DNA from: an uncultured Rhodospirillales bacterium
Lineage (GTDB): Bacteria > Pseudomonadota > Alphaproteobacteria > CACIAM-22H2
Assembly (NCBI GenBank): GCA_937926175.1
Contig: CALANV010000015.1
Span: forward strand, 14,190 to 78,189
Direction of reading: 5' to 3'
Length of the DNA stretch: 64,000 nucleotides
Positions 1 through 8,633 of the stretch are shown here, piece after piece. A program made the position numbers and the translations under genes. The notes beneath the pieces are model-generated. The model searched no databases. It saw only the letters and a list, made by a program, of their open reading frames with translations, and was not told the DNA's origin. How positions within the stretch are numbered: position 1 is the first letter of the stretch; each line of letters begins with the position of its first letter.

Positions 1-308
1 CGGAGCAAGCACCGTCGGACCAAGCGCCGCCGGAGACCGAGGGCGCGAAAACGGCACGGACCGCGAAGGACCTCGAGGCGGTCTATGACATTCCGGTCCA
101 GGTCTCGGCTGTACTCGGCAAGGCGACAATGCAGGTGAGCCAGCTCCTGAAGCTCGGCCGCGGCGCCGTCGTCGAGCTCGACCGCAAGGTCGGGGAAGCG
201 GTCGATATCTACGTTAACAACCGTTTGGTCGCGCGCGGCGAGGTCGTCGTCGTCGACGATCGGCTCGGCGTGACGATGACCGAGATCGTCAAGGTCGACC
301 GCAGCTGA
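1..308 (+). CDS. fliN: Flagellar motor switch protein FliN, C-terminal part
   Basis: This is the 3' end of a gene whose start lies before the window; the reading frame begins at base 3 and gives about 101 residues. A low-complexity Pro/Glu/Ala/Lys stretch leads into a complete SpoA (surface presentation of antigens) domain. It begins at YDIPVQVSAVLG and continues through LLKLGRGAVVELD and GEAVDIYVNN to the terminal GVTMTEIV. FliN is the main component of the flagellar C-ring on the cytoplasmic face of the basal body, where it takes part in torque switching and binds the FliH-FliI export complex. The flagellar genes that follow on the same strand support the call. Confidence 0.93.
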   Translation, partial: EQAPSDQAPPETEGAKTARTAKDLEAVYDIPVQVSAVLGKATMQVSQLLKLGRGAVVELDRKVGEAVDIYVNNRLVARGEVVVVDDRLGVTMTEIVKVDRS

Positions 309-382
309 TCCCCCTCCCCGGCGCCGATGCGATTCCGCAGCGATCAACATCTGACTGAAAAGGCTTCTTCGGAGTGACGTCC

Positions 383-1753
383 ATGCGACTGCTCATCATC
401 GGCACTCTCAACGGACAGGCGACGATCGCGGCGAAGATCGCGCTCAGCCGCGGCGCCAAGGTCGCGCAGGTATCCGACATCGATGCAGGCCTCGCGAGCC
501 TTCGCGCCGGCAAGGGTGCCGACCTGATCTTTGCCGACGTTCAGATGGACATCGGCCGGCTGATCGAATCCCTCCGCTCGGAACGCATTCACGTCCCCGT
601 GGTGGCGTGCGGCGTCGGCTCGGACACGCCCGCGGCCGTCCGCGCCATCAAGGCCGGTGCCAAGGAGTACATTCCCCTTCCCCCGGATGCCGAGCTGATC
701 GCCGCGGTCCTGGCCGCCGTCACCGAAGAAAGCCATACGATCCTCTCGCGTGATCCGGCGATGGAAAGCGCGCTGCGCCTTGCCGACCGGGTCGCGGCGA
801 GCGACGCCAGCATCCTGATCTGCGGCGAGTCCGGCACCGGCAAGGAGCTGATGGCGCGATACATCCATCGCAAGAGCCGCCGGGCAAACCAACCGATGGT
901 GTCCGTGAACTGCGCGGCGATTCCCGACAACCTGCTCGAGTCCGAGCTGTTCGGTCACGAGAAAGGCGCATTCACGGGTGCCATCGCCCGTCGCATCGGC
1001 AAGTTCGAAGAGGCGAATGGGGGCACCCTTCTCCTCGACGAGATCAGCGAGATGGACATCCGCCTCCAGGCCAAGCTGCTGCGCGCGATCCAGGAAAAGG
1101 AGATCGACCGAGTCGGCGGCTCGGGGCCGATCAAGGTCGATATCCGCGTCATCGCCACGACGAACCGCGACCTGCAGGCCGAGGTCGCGGCCGGAAACTT
1201 CCGGGAGGATCTGTACTTCCGCCTCAACGTCGTGACGCTGACCCTGCCGCCGTTGCGCGAACGCCCCGCCGACATCGAGCTCCTGGCCGATCACTTCGCC
1301 CGCAAATATGCCGAGGCGAACGCCCTGCCGATCCGTCCCGTTTCACCGGCCGCGCTCGAGATGCTCAAGGCGCACAGCTGGCGCGGCAACGTGCGCGAAC
1401 TCGAGAACACGATGCACCGCGCCGTCCTGCTCGCACAGGGCGACAGCATCGGTCCGGAGGCGATCCGCCTCACGTCGCCGCCCAGGGCGCCGTCGTCGGC
1501 TGCGCCGGCTTCCGGCGGCGTCGATCCGGCGGTGGCGGTCGCCGCCAGCCGCAGCACGCTCGTCGGCCGCACGATCGCCGATGTCGAACGTGACCTGATC
1601 CTCGAAACTCTCAATCACTGCCTCGGCAACCGGACGCATGCCGCCAACATCCTGGGCATCTCGATCCGGACGCTGCGGAACAAGCTGAAACTCTATTCGG
1701 AACAGGGCATCCGGATCCCGCCCGCGAACGAAGGAGCACGTGCCGCACTCTGA
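383..1753 (+). CDS. flbD: Sigma-54-dependent flagellar regulator, FlbD-like
   Basis: A 456-residue activator of the NtrC/FlbD type. The N-terminal ~115 residues form a receiver-like fold that lacks the usual paired acidic residues after strand 1 (IIGTLNG). The central AAA+ domain has Walker A GESGTGKE, the sigma-54 contact loop GAFTGA, Walker B LLLDEISEM and an arginine-finger region FREDLYFRLNV. The C-terminus is a Fis-type helix-turn-helix (NRTHAANILGISIRTLRNKL). I prefer ATG 383 to the upstream in-frame GTG at 374 because GGAG at 371-374 is 8 nt from 383. In Caulobacter FlbD drives late flagellar class genes with sigma-54. Its place between fliN and flhA is the usual alphaproteobacterial context. 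Confidence 0.9.
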   Translation: MRLLIIGTLNGQATIAAKIALSRGAKVAQVSDIDAGLASLRAGKGADLIFADVQMDIGRLIESLRSERIHVPVVACGVGSDTPAAVRAIKAGAKEYIPLPPDAELIAAVLAAVTEESHTILSRDPAMESALRLADRVAASDASILICGESGTGKELMARYIHRKSRRANQPMVSVNCAAIPDNLLESELFGHEKGAFTGAIARRIGKFEEANGGTLLLDEISEMDIRLQAKLLRAIQEKEIDRVGGSGPIKVDIRVIATTNRDLQAEVAAGNFREDLYFRLNVVTLTLPPLRERPADIELLADHFARKYAEANALPIRPVSPAALEMLKAHSWRGNVRELENTMHRAVLLAQGDSIGPEAIRLTSPPRAPSSAAPASGGVDPAVAVAASRSTLVGRTIADVERDLILETLNHCLGNRTHAANILGISIRTLRNKLKLYSEQGIRIPPANEGARAAL

Positions 1754-1778
1754 CACACCGCAAGCGTAGAACCGTCAG

Positions 1779-3887
1779 ATGAGCGAGTCCGCCACGACCG
1801 CCGCCAGCAACGGGATGGGTGCGTTGCTGTCGCGCCTGACCGCGATCCTTCGCCACGGCGACATCGGCCTGGCACTGGGCGTCGTCGCAATCCTTCTCGT
1901 TCTGCTTCTGCCGCTGCCGACTTGGCTGCTCGACGTGTCGCTTGCGCTGTCGATCACCTTTTCGGTCCTGGTTCTGCTGGTTGCGCTGTTCATCCACCGG
2001 CCGCTGGATTTCAGCTCCTTTCCGACGGTCCTGCTGATCGCAACGATGCTGCGATTGGCGCTCAATCTCGCCACGACGCGGATCATTCTGACCCACGGTC
2101 ACGAAGGCCCGCACGCCGCCGGCAACATCATCCAGGCATTCGGCAACCTGCTGATGTCGGGTAACTTCGTCATCGGCGTGATCGTCTTTTCCATCCTGGT
2201 GATCGTCAACTTCGTCGTCATCACCAAAGGCTCGGGCCGCATCGCCGAGGTCTCCGCCCGCTTCACCCTCGACGCGATGCCCGGCAAGCAGATGGCGATC
2301 GACGCCGATCTCTCGGCCGGCCTCATCGACGAGAAGGAAGCGCGTGCGCGCCGCCAGATGCTGGAGGACGAAAGTGCGTTCTTCGGCGCCATGGACGGCG
2401 CCGCAAAATTCGTCCGGGGCGATGCGATCGCCGGCCTTCTCATTACGTTCATCAACATCGTCGCCGGAATCATCGTCGGCGTTACGTCGCACAACCTCTC
2501 GCTCACCCAGGCCGCGCACACGTATACGGTCCTGACCGTCGGTGACGGCCTCGTTTCCCAGATTCCGGCACTGATCGTCTCGACGGCGGCGGGCCTTCTG
2601 GTTTCCAAGGCCGGGCTTACCGGTTCCGCGGACAAGGCCCTGTTCGGACAGCTCGGCGGCTATCCGAAGGCGCTCGGCCTCTGTTCGTTTCTGACGTTCG
2701 CAATGGCGCTGGTCCCAGGCGTTCCGATGGTACCGTTCCTGGTGCTGTCGCTCATCACCGGGGGACTCGCCTACCTGGTCACGACGCGGCGTGCCCGTGA
2801 AGAACAGCAGGCCGCAATGGACGCGACGACGGCCGCCGCACCTCTCCCGGCCGAGGAGCCGATCTCGACCGCGCTGCATATCGATATCCTGCGTCTCGAG
2901 CTGGGCTACGGCCTCCTGCCGCTGATCAACAGCGAAAAGGGACAGCGGCTCACCGATCAGATCAAGGCGCTGCGCCGCCAGCTCGCCAGCGAGATGGGCT
3001 TCATCATGCCCGCCGTGCGCATCCAGGACAACATGCAGCTGCCGTCCTTCGGCTACGTCATACGCGTCAAGGAAATCGCGGCGGGCCGTGGCGAGGTGCG
3101 GCCCAATATGCTGCTCGTCATGGATCCGCGCGGCGATGCCATCTCGCTTCCCGGCGAGCCGACCCGGGAGCCGACCTTCGGTCTGCCCGCGATGTGGATC
3201 AACGAGGCGCATCGCGAAGAAGCCATGTTCAAGGGCTATACCGTCGTGGAGCCGTCGACGGTGATCACCACGCATCTGACCGAGGTGATCAAGGACAACA
3301 TGGCCGAGATGCTGTCCTACAGCGAGACGCAGAAGCTGCTCGACGAGCTCGGCAAGGAGCACCAGAAGCTGGTCTCGGACATCGTCCCGTCACAGATATC
3401 GGTTGGCGGCATTCAGCGCGTTCTCCAGAACCTGCTGGCCGAGCGCGTTTCGATCCGCGATCTTCCCTCGATCCTCGAGGGCATCGCCGAGGCATGCAGC
3501 CATACGCGCAACGTCACGGCCATCACGGAGCACGTGCGCGCACGTCTGGCGCGGCAGCTTTGCGACATGAACACGACGGAGGCCGGCTATATCCCGCTGG
3601 TCACGCTGTCGCCGGAATGGGAGCAGGCGTTCGCCGAGTCCCTCGTCGGCCAGGGCGACGACCGTCAACTGTCGATGGCGCCGAGCAAGCTCCAGGAATT
3701 CATCACCAAGGTACGGCAGGTTTTCGAGCGCCATGCGATGATGGGCGAGACGCCGGTCCTGCTCACCAGTCCCCTGGTACGCCCGTACGTCCGGTCGATC
3801 ATCGAGCGTTTCCGCCCGATGACGACCGTCATGTCGCAGAACGAGATCTACGCGAAGGCCCGCATCAAGACCGTCGGCCAGATCTGA
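1779..3887 (+). CDS. flhA: Flagellar biosynthesis protein FlhA
   Basis: A 702-residue inner-membrane component of the flagellar type III export gate, of standard family length. The first ~330 residues carry about eight hydrophobic segments, with the conserved FHIPEP-type cytoplasmic loop seen as RIAEVSARFTLDAMPGKQMAID. The C-terminal ~350 residues form the cytoplasmic domain that docks chaperone-substrate complexes (start near STALHIDILRLELGYGL). It lies 25 bp after flbD on the same strand. FlhA forms the nonameric ring that receives substrates from FliI/FliJ, both encoded just downstream on the other strand. Confidence 0.97.
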   Translation: MSESATTAASNGMGALLSRLTAILRHGDIGLALGVVAILLVLLLPLPTWLLDVSLALSITFSVLVLLVALFIHRPLDFSSFPTVLLIATMLRLALNLATTRIILTHGHEGPHAAGNIIQAFGNLLMSGNFVIGVIVFSILVIVNFVVITKGSGRIAEVSARFTLDAMPGKQMAIDADLSAGLIDEKEARARRQMLEDESAFFGAMDGAAKFVRGDAIAGLLITFINIVAGIIVGVTSHNLSLTQAAHTYTVLTVGDGLVSQIPALIVSTAAGLLVSKAGLTGSADKALFGQLGGYPKALGLCSFLTFAMALVPGVPMVPFLVLSLITGGLAYLVTTRRAREEQQAAMDATTAAAPLPAEEPISTALHIDILRLELGYGLLPLINSEKGQRLTDQIKALRRQLASEMGFIMPAVRIQDNMQLPSFGYVIRVKEIAAGRGEVRPNMLLVMDPRGDAISLPGEPTREPTFGLPAMWINEAHREEAMFKGYTVVEPSTVITTHLTEVIKDNMAEMLSYSETQKLLDELGKEHQKLVSDIVPSQISVGGIQRVLQNLLAERVSIRDLPSILEGIAEACSHTRNVTAITEHVRARLARQLCDMNTTEAGYIPLVTLSPEWEQAFAESLVGQGDDRQLSMAPSKLQEFITKVRQVFERHAMMGETPVLLTSPLVRPYVRSIIERFRPMTTVMSQNEIYAKARIKTVGQI

Positions 3888-3904
3888 CGGCAGGAGGTGC
3901 CATC

Positions 3905-3952
3905 ATGCCGATACGCGGACGTCGGCCCTGTCCCCTGGGGAGCGCAACATGA
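3905..3952 (+). CDS. 15-codon leader ORF coupled to the fliK-like gene
   Basis: This short open frame begins with ATG at 3905, has a strong Shine-Dalgarno GGAGG at 3893-3897 (7-nt spacing), and ends at TGA 3950-3952. The stop overlaps the ATG of the next gene (3949) as ATGA. The predicted 15-residue product is Arg/Pro/Gly-rich and unlike any family I recognise. The arrangement suggests that ribosomes translating the leader reinitiate at the downstream start, making it a translational coupling device more than a functional peptide. The downstream gene also has its own GGGGAG site, so the leader could be incidental. Confidence 0.35.
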   Translation: MPIRGRRPCPLGSAT

Positions 3953-5847
3953 CGCGCATCGTCGGGCCCACCGGAAGCGATGCCGCCGGGCGGCCCGCCG
4001 GTCCCGTCGTCGCCCTCCTAGCGCAGCTCCCGGCGGCACTGCGCAACCTGCTGACCGCCGGCAGCCTTCTCAACGGCACCGTGGTGAACCGGGACGGCAG
4101 CGGCATGACCATGCTGCAGACCAGTGCCGGAATGGTCGGCGTGAAGACGACCGCCCCGCTGCCGCCCGGAAGTACCGTGACGCTGCGCGTCCAGTCTGCG
4201 GGCGCTCAGCTCCACGCCGTCGTGCTCTCGGTCATGCTGCCGGAAAAGCCGGTTCGCGGCCCCTCCTCCGCCCGGTCAGACGGCACGCGCCGCCCGCCGG
4301 CCGCGTCCGGTCCGGCCACGGCGAGCGCGCCGACATCCGCACCAGCGGCGCGCGCCGGATCGCCGACCGGCACTCCGTTCATGACCCCGGTGACCGCGAC
4401 CGGAGACGGACCAATCGGACCGCCGAGGATCACGGCAACCGTGATCGGCCCACCCGGAAATCCCGTGCCGGCACAATGGTCGACAGTGCCGGTCGTACCG
4501 CCAACCGGCCCGTCCCGCGCGCAGACGCCGCTGGGACCACAGCTCCCATCCCCAGGTTCAGGCAACCGGACGGCGCCGGTGACGCCGGACGGATCAGGCA
4601 CGCCGGACGCCGGCGCCGTCACTTCCAGTCCGCCACGGACAGATGCCCAAGCGGCCGCCAGGTCCGATGTCCCAGGCACGACGCCCTTACGACCGGCCGC
4701 CGGATCACCGCCCGCCACGACGCCACCGCAGCCCGGCTCCACAACCGCCGTTCCGACGACGGCGGCACCACCAGGTCATGAGCGGCCATCGCCCGAAACC
4801 ATCCTGCCAAGCGGCAGCCAAGTTCAGGTTCGTCTTGTCCCGGGGCCGGCGCCAAGCCCGTCGCCTCAACCAACGGCCCCGGCGTCGGGGTCGAAAGCAC
4901 AGGCAGGCCTGCCGGGGCAACCGGCCGCACCGGCTGCAAATGCGCCTGCAAGATCCCAATTGGGGCTGCAAGGGACCGCGACGCCCGCCGTGCTCGTGCA
5001 GGCGTCGGTCGTCATGCGGACCCCGGCGGGGCAGACCGTCATCGACACACCGCTTGGCCGGATGTCGCTCCGGCTGCCGCCGGACGCCCCAAGTCTCGTA
5101 CCCGGCGAGACGATCCAGCTCGAAATCTCGCTACCGGACAAACCGGCCGACCCGTCGCGGATATCCAGGCCCATCGCCGACCACCCTGCCGCACTTGCGC
5201 GCGACTGGCCGGCCTTGAAAGAGGTCGTGAGAGTCCTGGGCGCGATGCCGGACAATCCCGCCGGTGCGGCACTCGAGCGGATGCTGCCGCGCCCCGGCCC
5301 TCAGCTCGCGCAGCAAATCCTGGCATTCGTCGCCGGCGCATCACGCGGCAGCATCCGTGCCTGGCTGGGCGAGGCCACCGCGCGGCTGCTCGAAGACGCC
5401 GCGGGCGACGGTCTTTTCGCCAAGCTGGACCGCGATATCGCGGAAATGCCCAATGCGCGCCAATCCGGCAGCGGCGAATGGACGTTGACGGTCGTGCCAT
5501 TCACCGACGGCCAGGCACTGCGGCAGATCCGGTTCTTCGAGCGCCGCCGCAAACAGGACGACCCGAGCCGGCGCCCCGGCGAGACCGTACGATTCGTCGT
5601 CGAATGCGAACACAGCGCGTTCGGGGAGCTTCAGCTCGACGGCCTCGTTCAAGACGACCGGATGGATCTCGTCCTGCGGAGCCACGCGGCACTGCCCGAC
5701 GACATGACGAACGATATCCGGGGAATTTTCGAGCGCGTCTGCGCGGTCCTGCACCTCGGCGGCCAGTTCACGTTCCAGGCGATGCCTGCGTTCCCCGTGT
5801 CACCGCTCGACGATTATCCGGCGGATGCCGTCGAGGTATCGGTCTGA
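3949..5847 (+). CDS. Flagellar hook-length control protein, FliK-like
   Basis: A 632-residue protein. A long Pro/Ala/Thr/Gly-rich, probably disordered central region (about residues 100-370) separates an N-terminal segment from a structured C-terminal ~220 residues. The C-terminal part (GEWTLTVVPFTDG..., FGELQLDGLVQDDRMDLVLRS, ...VCAVLHLGGQFTFQ) resembles the Flg_hook domain that FliK uses to contact FlhB when hook growth stops. A secreted ruler protein is typically Pro/Ala-rich and sits in flagellar operons, which fits this position directly after flhA. The match to FliK is distant, so it may be an alphaproteobacterial flagellar protein of related but uncertain role. The start is supported by GGGGAG 9 nt upstream. 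Confidence 0.6.
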   Translation: MTRIVGPTGSDAAGRPAGPVVALLAQLPAALRNLLTAGSLLNGTVVNRDGSGMTMLQTSAGMVGVKTTAPLPPGSTVTLRVQSAGAQLHAVVLSVMLPEKPVRGPSSARSDGTRRPPAASGPATASAPTSAPAARAGSPTGTPFMTPVTATGDGPIGPPRITATVIGPPGNPVPAQWSTVPVVPPTGPSRAQTPLGPQLPSPGSGNRTAPVTPDGSGTPDAGAVTSSPPRTDAQAAARSDVPGTTPLRPAAGSPPATTPPQPGSTTAVPTTAAPPGHERPSPETILPSGSQVQVRLVPGPAPSPSPQPTAPASGSKAQAGLPGQPAAPAANAPARSQLGLQGTATPAVLVQASVVMRTPAGQTVIDTPLGRMSLRLPPDAPSLVPGETIQLEISLPDKPADPSRISRPIADHPAALARDWPALKEVVRVLGAMPDNPAGAALERMLPRPGPQLAQQILAFVAGASRGSIRAWLGEATARLLEDAAGDGLFAKLDRDIAEMPNARQSGSGEWTLTVVPFTDGQALRQIRFFERRRKQDDPSRRPGETVRFVVECEHSAFGELQLDGLVQDDRMDLVLRSHAALPDDMTNDIRGIFERVCAVLHLGGQFTFQAMPAFPVSPLDDYPADAVEVSV

Positions 5848-5881
5848 GTCGAGATGTCAGTCCGACCGGCGCGCCACCTGA

Positions 5882-6301
5882 TCAACCGGTCCGGCGGCGG
5901 TGCATCTGCAGGCTGATTTCGTCCAGCTGTATCTGCTGACGGCGCTCCATTTCCTCGCGCAGCTTTTTCTGTCGCGCGGCGAGCGCAAGCTCGTACCGCT
6001 TCAGCTCCTGGAAGATCTCCTGTACTTCCTGCTGTACCGCCCCGATCCGCCGGTCCACGTCAGCCAATGATGCGGCAAGCTTGTTGCGACGGTTGATGAC
6101 GTTCTGCGCGAATCCCGCGTAGGCAAAGGCGCCGCACTCGACACGTTTGGCCACATCCTGTTCGGTGCGCACGTCGGCTTCCAGGCGCTCGCGCTGGGCA
6201 ATGAGATCGGCACGAAGCCGCTCGAGCTCGGCCAGTTCCCGCCGCTTTTCGTCAAGGCGGTACTGATGCACACGGATGAGGGTCGTAAGCGTACGCATCA
6301 T
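5882..6301 (-). CDS. fliJ: Flagellar export chaperone FliJ
   Basis: A 139-residue, highly charged protein predicted to be almost entirely coiled coil (LDEKRRELAELERLRADLIAQRERLEADV and onward). This matches the length and character of FliJ, which inserts into the FliI hexamer and links the ATPase to FlhA. It follows fliI by 13 bp on the minus strand, the usual fliI-fliJ order. Two adjacent ATG codons at 6301 and 6298 are possible starts. Confidence 0.88.
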   Translation of the reverse strand: MMRTLTTLIRVHQYRLDEKRRELAELERLRADLIAQRERLEADVRTEQDVAKRVECGAFAYAGFAQNVINRRNKLAASLADVDRRIGAVQQEVQEIFQELKRYELALAARQKKLREEMERRQQIQLDEISLQMHRRRTG

Positions 6302-6314
6302 CGTACGTCATTCT

Positions 6315-7640
6315 CTACGGACGTTCCATGCCGAGAATGTCGGCGAGCGCGGCATAGCCGCCCGGCAGATCGGCGCGCTCATCCTTGCGCTGGGCGAGGA
6401 ACCGTTCCAGCTCGGGCATGTACTTGATCGCCTCGTCGACCGCCGGATCGCTGCCCCGCCGGTAGGCACCGAGCCGAATCATCTCTGCCATGTTTTCGTA
6501 TTGAGCCATCAGCGCCCGCGCCCGCCCGACGAGTTCGTTCTCCGCCGCCGTATTGCAGCCTGGCATGGTGCGCGAGATCGAACGAAGGATGTCGATGGCG
6601 GGATAGCGGCCCCGTTCGGCGATGGTACGGTCGAGCACGATGTGACCATCGACGATGCCGCGGACGGCATCGGCGATCGGCTCGTTGTGATCGTCGCCTT
6701 CGACCAGAACGGTGAAAAGGCCGGTGATGGAGCCGCGTCCCGTCCCAGGGCCGGCCCGTTCAAGGACGCGCGGCAGCTCGGCAAATACCGACGGCGTATA
6801 CCCCTTGCTCGCGGGCGGCTCTCCTGCCGACAGGCCGATTTCGCGCTGCGCCATGGCGAAGCGCGTAATGCTGTCCATCAGGCAAAGGACGTCCTTGTCC
6901 TTGTCCCGGAAATATTCGGCAATCGTCATGGTCAGATAAGCGGCCTGTCGCCGCATCAGCGGTGATTCGTCCGACGTGGCGACCACGACGACGCTACGGG
7001 CAAGCCCTTCGGGGCCGAGGTCATCCTCCAGGAATTCCTGAACCTCGCGCCCGCGTTCGCCGATGAGTCCGATCACGCTGACATCCGCCGCGGTATATCG
7101 TGCCATCATCGACAGCAGCGACGACTTGCCCACGCCGGATCCGGCGAAGATGCCCATGCGCTGACCACGGCAGCAGGTCAGGAAGGTGTTGATCGCCCGC
7201 ACACCGAGATCGACCTTGCCACGCACGCGCTGCCGCGAATGTGCGGGCGGCGGCGACGCCCGGATCAGTCGAGGCTCCGGCCCCAGCGGCAACGGCCCCT
7301 TGCCGTCGAGCGGCTCGCCCAACGCGTTGACGACGCGGCCGAGCCAGCCTTCATGCGGTCGCACCACCGGATCGGAGTCCGCGATCTCCGCCTTGCATCC
7401 GAGACCGACGCCGTCCAGGGCCGTGAACGGCATGAGCAATGCCCGGTTCCTGCGGAACCCGACGACTTCACACGGAACCTGACGCCCGTCGCGGGCGATC
7501 AGGGTGCAGCGGGCCCCGATCGACAGCAGATGTTCAACCCCGCCGACCTCGACCAGCATACCCTGAATGGCCGTGACGCGCCCGAACAGCCGATAGGGCC
7601 GTATGCGGGCCAGATCGGTCAAAAGATGTGCGGTGTCCAA
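6315..7640 (-). CDS. fliI: Flagellum-specific ATPase FliI
   Basis: A 441-residue ATPase of the type III export apparatus, related to the F1 beta subunit. Visible motifs are Walker A GIFAGSGVGKSSLL, a GERGREVQEF segment, and Walker B in KDVLCLMDSITRFAMAQRE. It drives or primes substrate unfolding for flagellar export together with FliH and FliJ. The start appears to be TTG at 7640, with AAGGGG about 10 nt upstream. It is transcribed divergently from ctrA, and the 216-bp spacer has CtrA-like half sites, so CtrA control is plausible. Confidence 0.95.
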   Translation of the reverse strand: MDTAHLLTDLARIRPYRLFGRVTAIQGMLVEVGGVEHLLSIGARCTLIARDGRQVPCEVVGFRRNRALLMPFTALDGVGLGCKAEIADSDPVVRPHEGWLGRVVNALGEPLDGKGPLPLGPEPRLIRASPPPAHSRQRVRGKVDLGVRAINTFLTCCRGQRMGIFAGSGVGKSSLLSMMARYTAADVSVIGLIGERGREVQEFLEDDLGPEGLARSVVVVATSDESPLMRRQAAYLTMTIAEYFRDKDKDVLCLMDSITRFAMAQREIGLSAGEPPASKGYTPSVFAELPRVLERAGPGTGRGSITGLFTVLVEGDDHNEPIADAVRGIVDGHIVLDRTIAERGRYPAIDILRSISRTMPGCNTAAENELVGRARALMAQYENMAEMIRLGAYRRGSDPAVDEAIKYMPELERFLAQRKDERADLPGGYAALADILGMERP

Positions 7641-7708
7641 GTGTCGACGTGCCCCTTGCGCCGCAGGACGAACGGCCCTGCCACGCCAGCGATATTTGTT
7701 CGCGCCGC

Positions 7709-7723
7709 TTAAGCTTCGGTAAA
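7709..7723. promoter_or_regulatory. Possible CtrA box (TTAA-N7-TAAA)
   Basis: The site TTAA-GCTTCGG-TAAA differs by one base from the CtrA consensus TTAA-N7-TTAA and keeps the 7-bp spacer exactly. It lies 69 bp upstream of the fliI start, in the fliI-ctrA divergent spacer, where CtrA control is expected in this class. A single degenerate match is weak evidence by itself. Confidence 0.4.
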
Positions 7724-7810
7724 GTTGCGTCCGCCCTCGGCCCGGCCGGACGGATTCCAGGGTGGATCAGCCGAATGGCGTGTCATATATACAGAACGTT
7801 AACCAACTTC

Positions 7811-7825
7811 GTTTACTACCGTTAA
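7811..7825. promoter_or_regulatory. Possible second CtrA box near ctrA start
   Basis: GTTT-ACTACCG-TTAA retains one perfect TTAA half and the 7-bp spacer; the other half is degenerate. Another isolated TTAA occurs at 7799-7802. The site ends 31 bp before the ctrA ATG, consistent with autoregulation, which is known for ctrA in Caulobacter. The surrounding 7785-7826 stretch is clearly more AT-rich than the rest of the window. Confidence 0.3.
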
Positions 7826-7856
7826 GCTGAATTGGTCCGAAGAGGGGGCACCGGCC

Positions 7857-8576
7857 ATGCGAGTACTGCTCGTCGAAGACGATAGCGCAACATCAAAATC
7901 AATCGAGTTGATGCTGAAATCGGAGGGCTTCGTCTGCGACACGACAGATTTGGGCGAAGACGGGCTCGAGATCGGCAAGATCTACGATTACGACATCATC
8001 ATTCTTGATTTGATGCTGCCCGATATGGACGGCTACGAGGTGTTGCGCCGTCTTCGCGCTGCTCGCGTGAAAACGCCAATTCTCATCCTATCGGGTTTGG
8101 CCGAACTCGACAACAAGCTCAAGGGGCTCGGGTTCGGCGCCGACGACTACCTGACCAAGCCGTTCGACAAGCGCGAGCTCGTCGCCCGCATCAATGCCAT
8201 CGTCCGGCGCGCCAAGGGTCACTCCCAGTCGATCATCAAGACGGGCAAGCTGACCGTGAACCTCGACACCCGGACCGTCGAGGCGAACGGCCAGCCAGTT
8301 CATCTCACCGGCAAGGAATACGGTATCCTCGAGCTTCTGAGCCTGCGCAAGGGCACCACCCTGACCAAGGAGATGTTCCTCAATCATCTCTACGGCGGCA
8401 TCGACGAGCCGGAGCTCAAGATCATCGACGTCTTCGTGTGCAAGCTGCGCAAGAAACTGGCGGCCGCCTGCGACGGCGACAACTATATCGAAACGGTGTG
8501 GGGCCGCGGCTACGTCCTGCGCGATCCGCCGGCGACCAAGGGTACCCGCCCCGAGCGCGAAGCGGCGAACGCCTGA
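7857..8576 (+). CDS. ctrA: Cell-cycle response regulator CtrA
   Basis: A 239-residue OmpR-family regulator. The receiver domain has the acidic pair E7/D8/D9, the phospho-acceptor D51 (LDLMLPD) and a conserved K in [12 protein letters not shown]. The winged-helix output domain follows ([34 protein letters not shown]). The length and D51 position match Caulobacter CtrA, the master regulator of division, flagellar and chemotaxis genes, which is phosphorylated through CckA-ChpT. A chpT gene lies about 6 kb away in this window. The final residues are EAANA and not the terminal AA of Caulobacter CtrA, so ClpXP recognition may differ. Confidence 0.96.
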   Translation: MRVLLVEDDSATSKSIELMLKSEGFVCDTTDLGEDGLEIGKIYDYDIIILDLMLPDMDGYEVLRRLRAARVKTPILILSGLAELDNKLKGLGFGADDYLTKPFDKRELVARINAIVRRAKGHSQSIIKTGKLTVNLDTRTVEANGQPVHLTGKEYGILELLSLRKGTTLTKEMFLNHLYGGIDEPELKIIDVFVCKLRKKLAAACDGDNYIETVWGRGYVLRDPPATKGTRPEREAANA

Positions 8577-8633
8577 GAGCTGCTCTCTCCTTCCCGGCCG
8601 CGGCGCGGTAACGAGGATCAAAGCCGCCGGACG

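Noticed and set aside
6289..6311. TACG-N6-CGTA dyad near the fliJ start as a third copy of the HTH-TorD operator
   Set aside because: The spacer is 6 not 7 bp, it lies in the fliJ coding start and is far from the fdh cluster.
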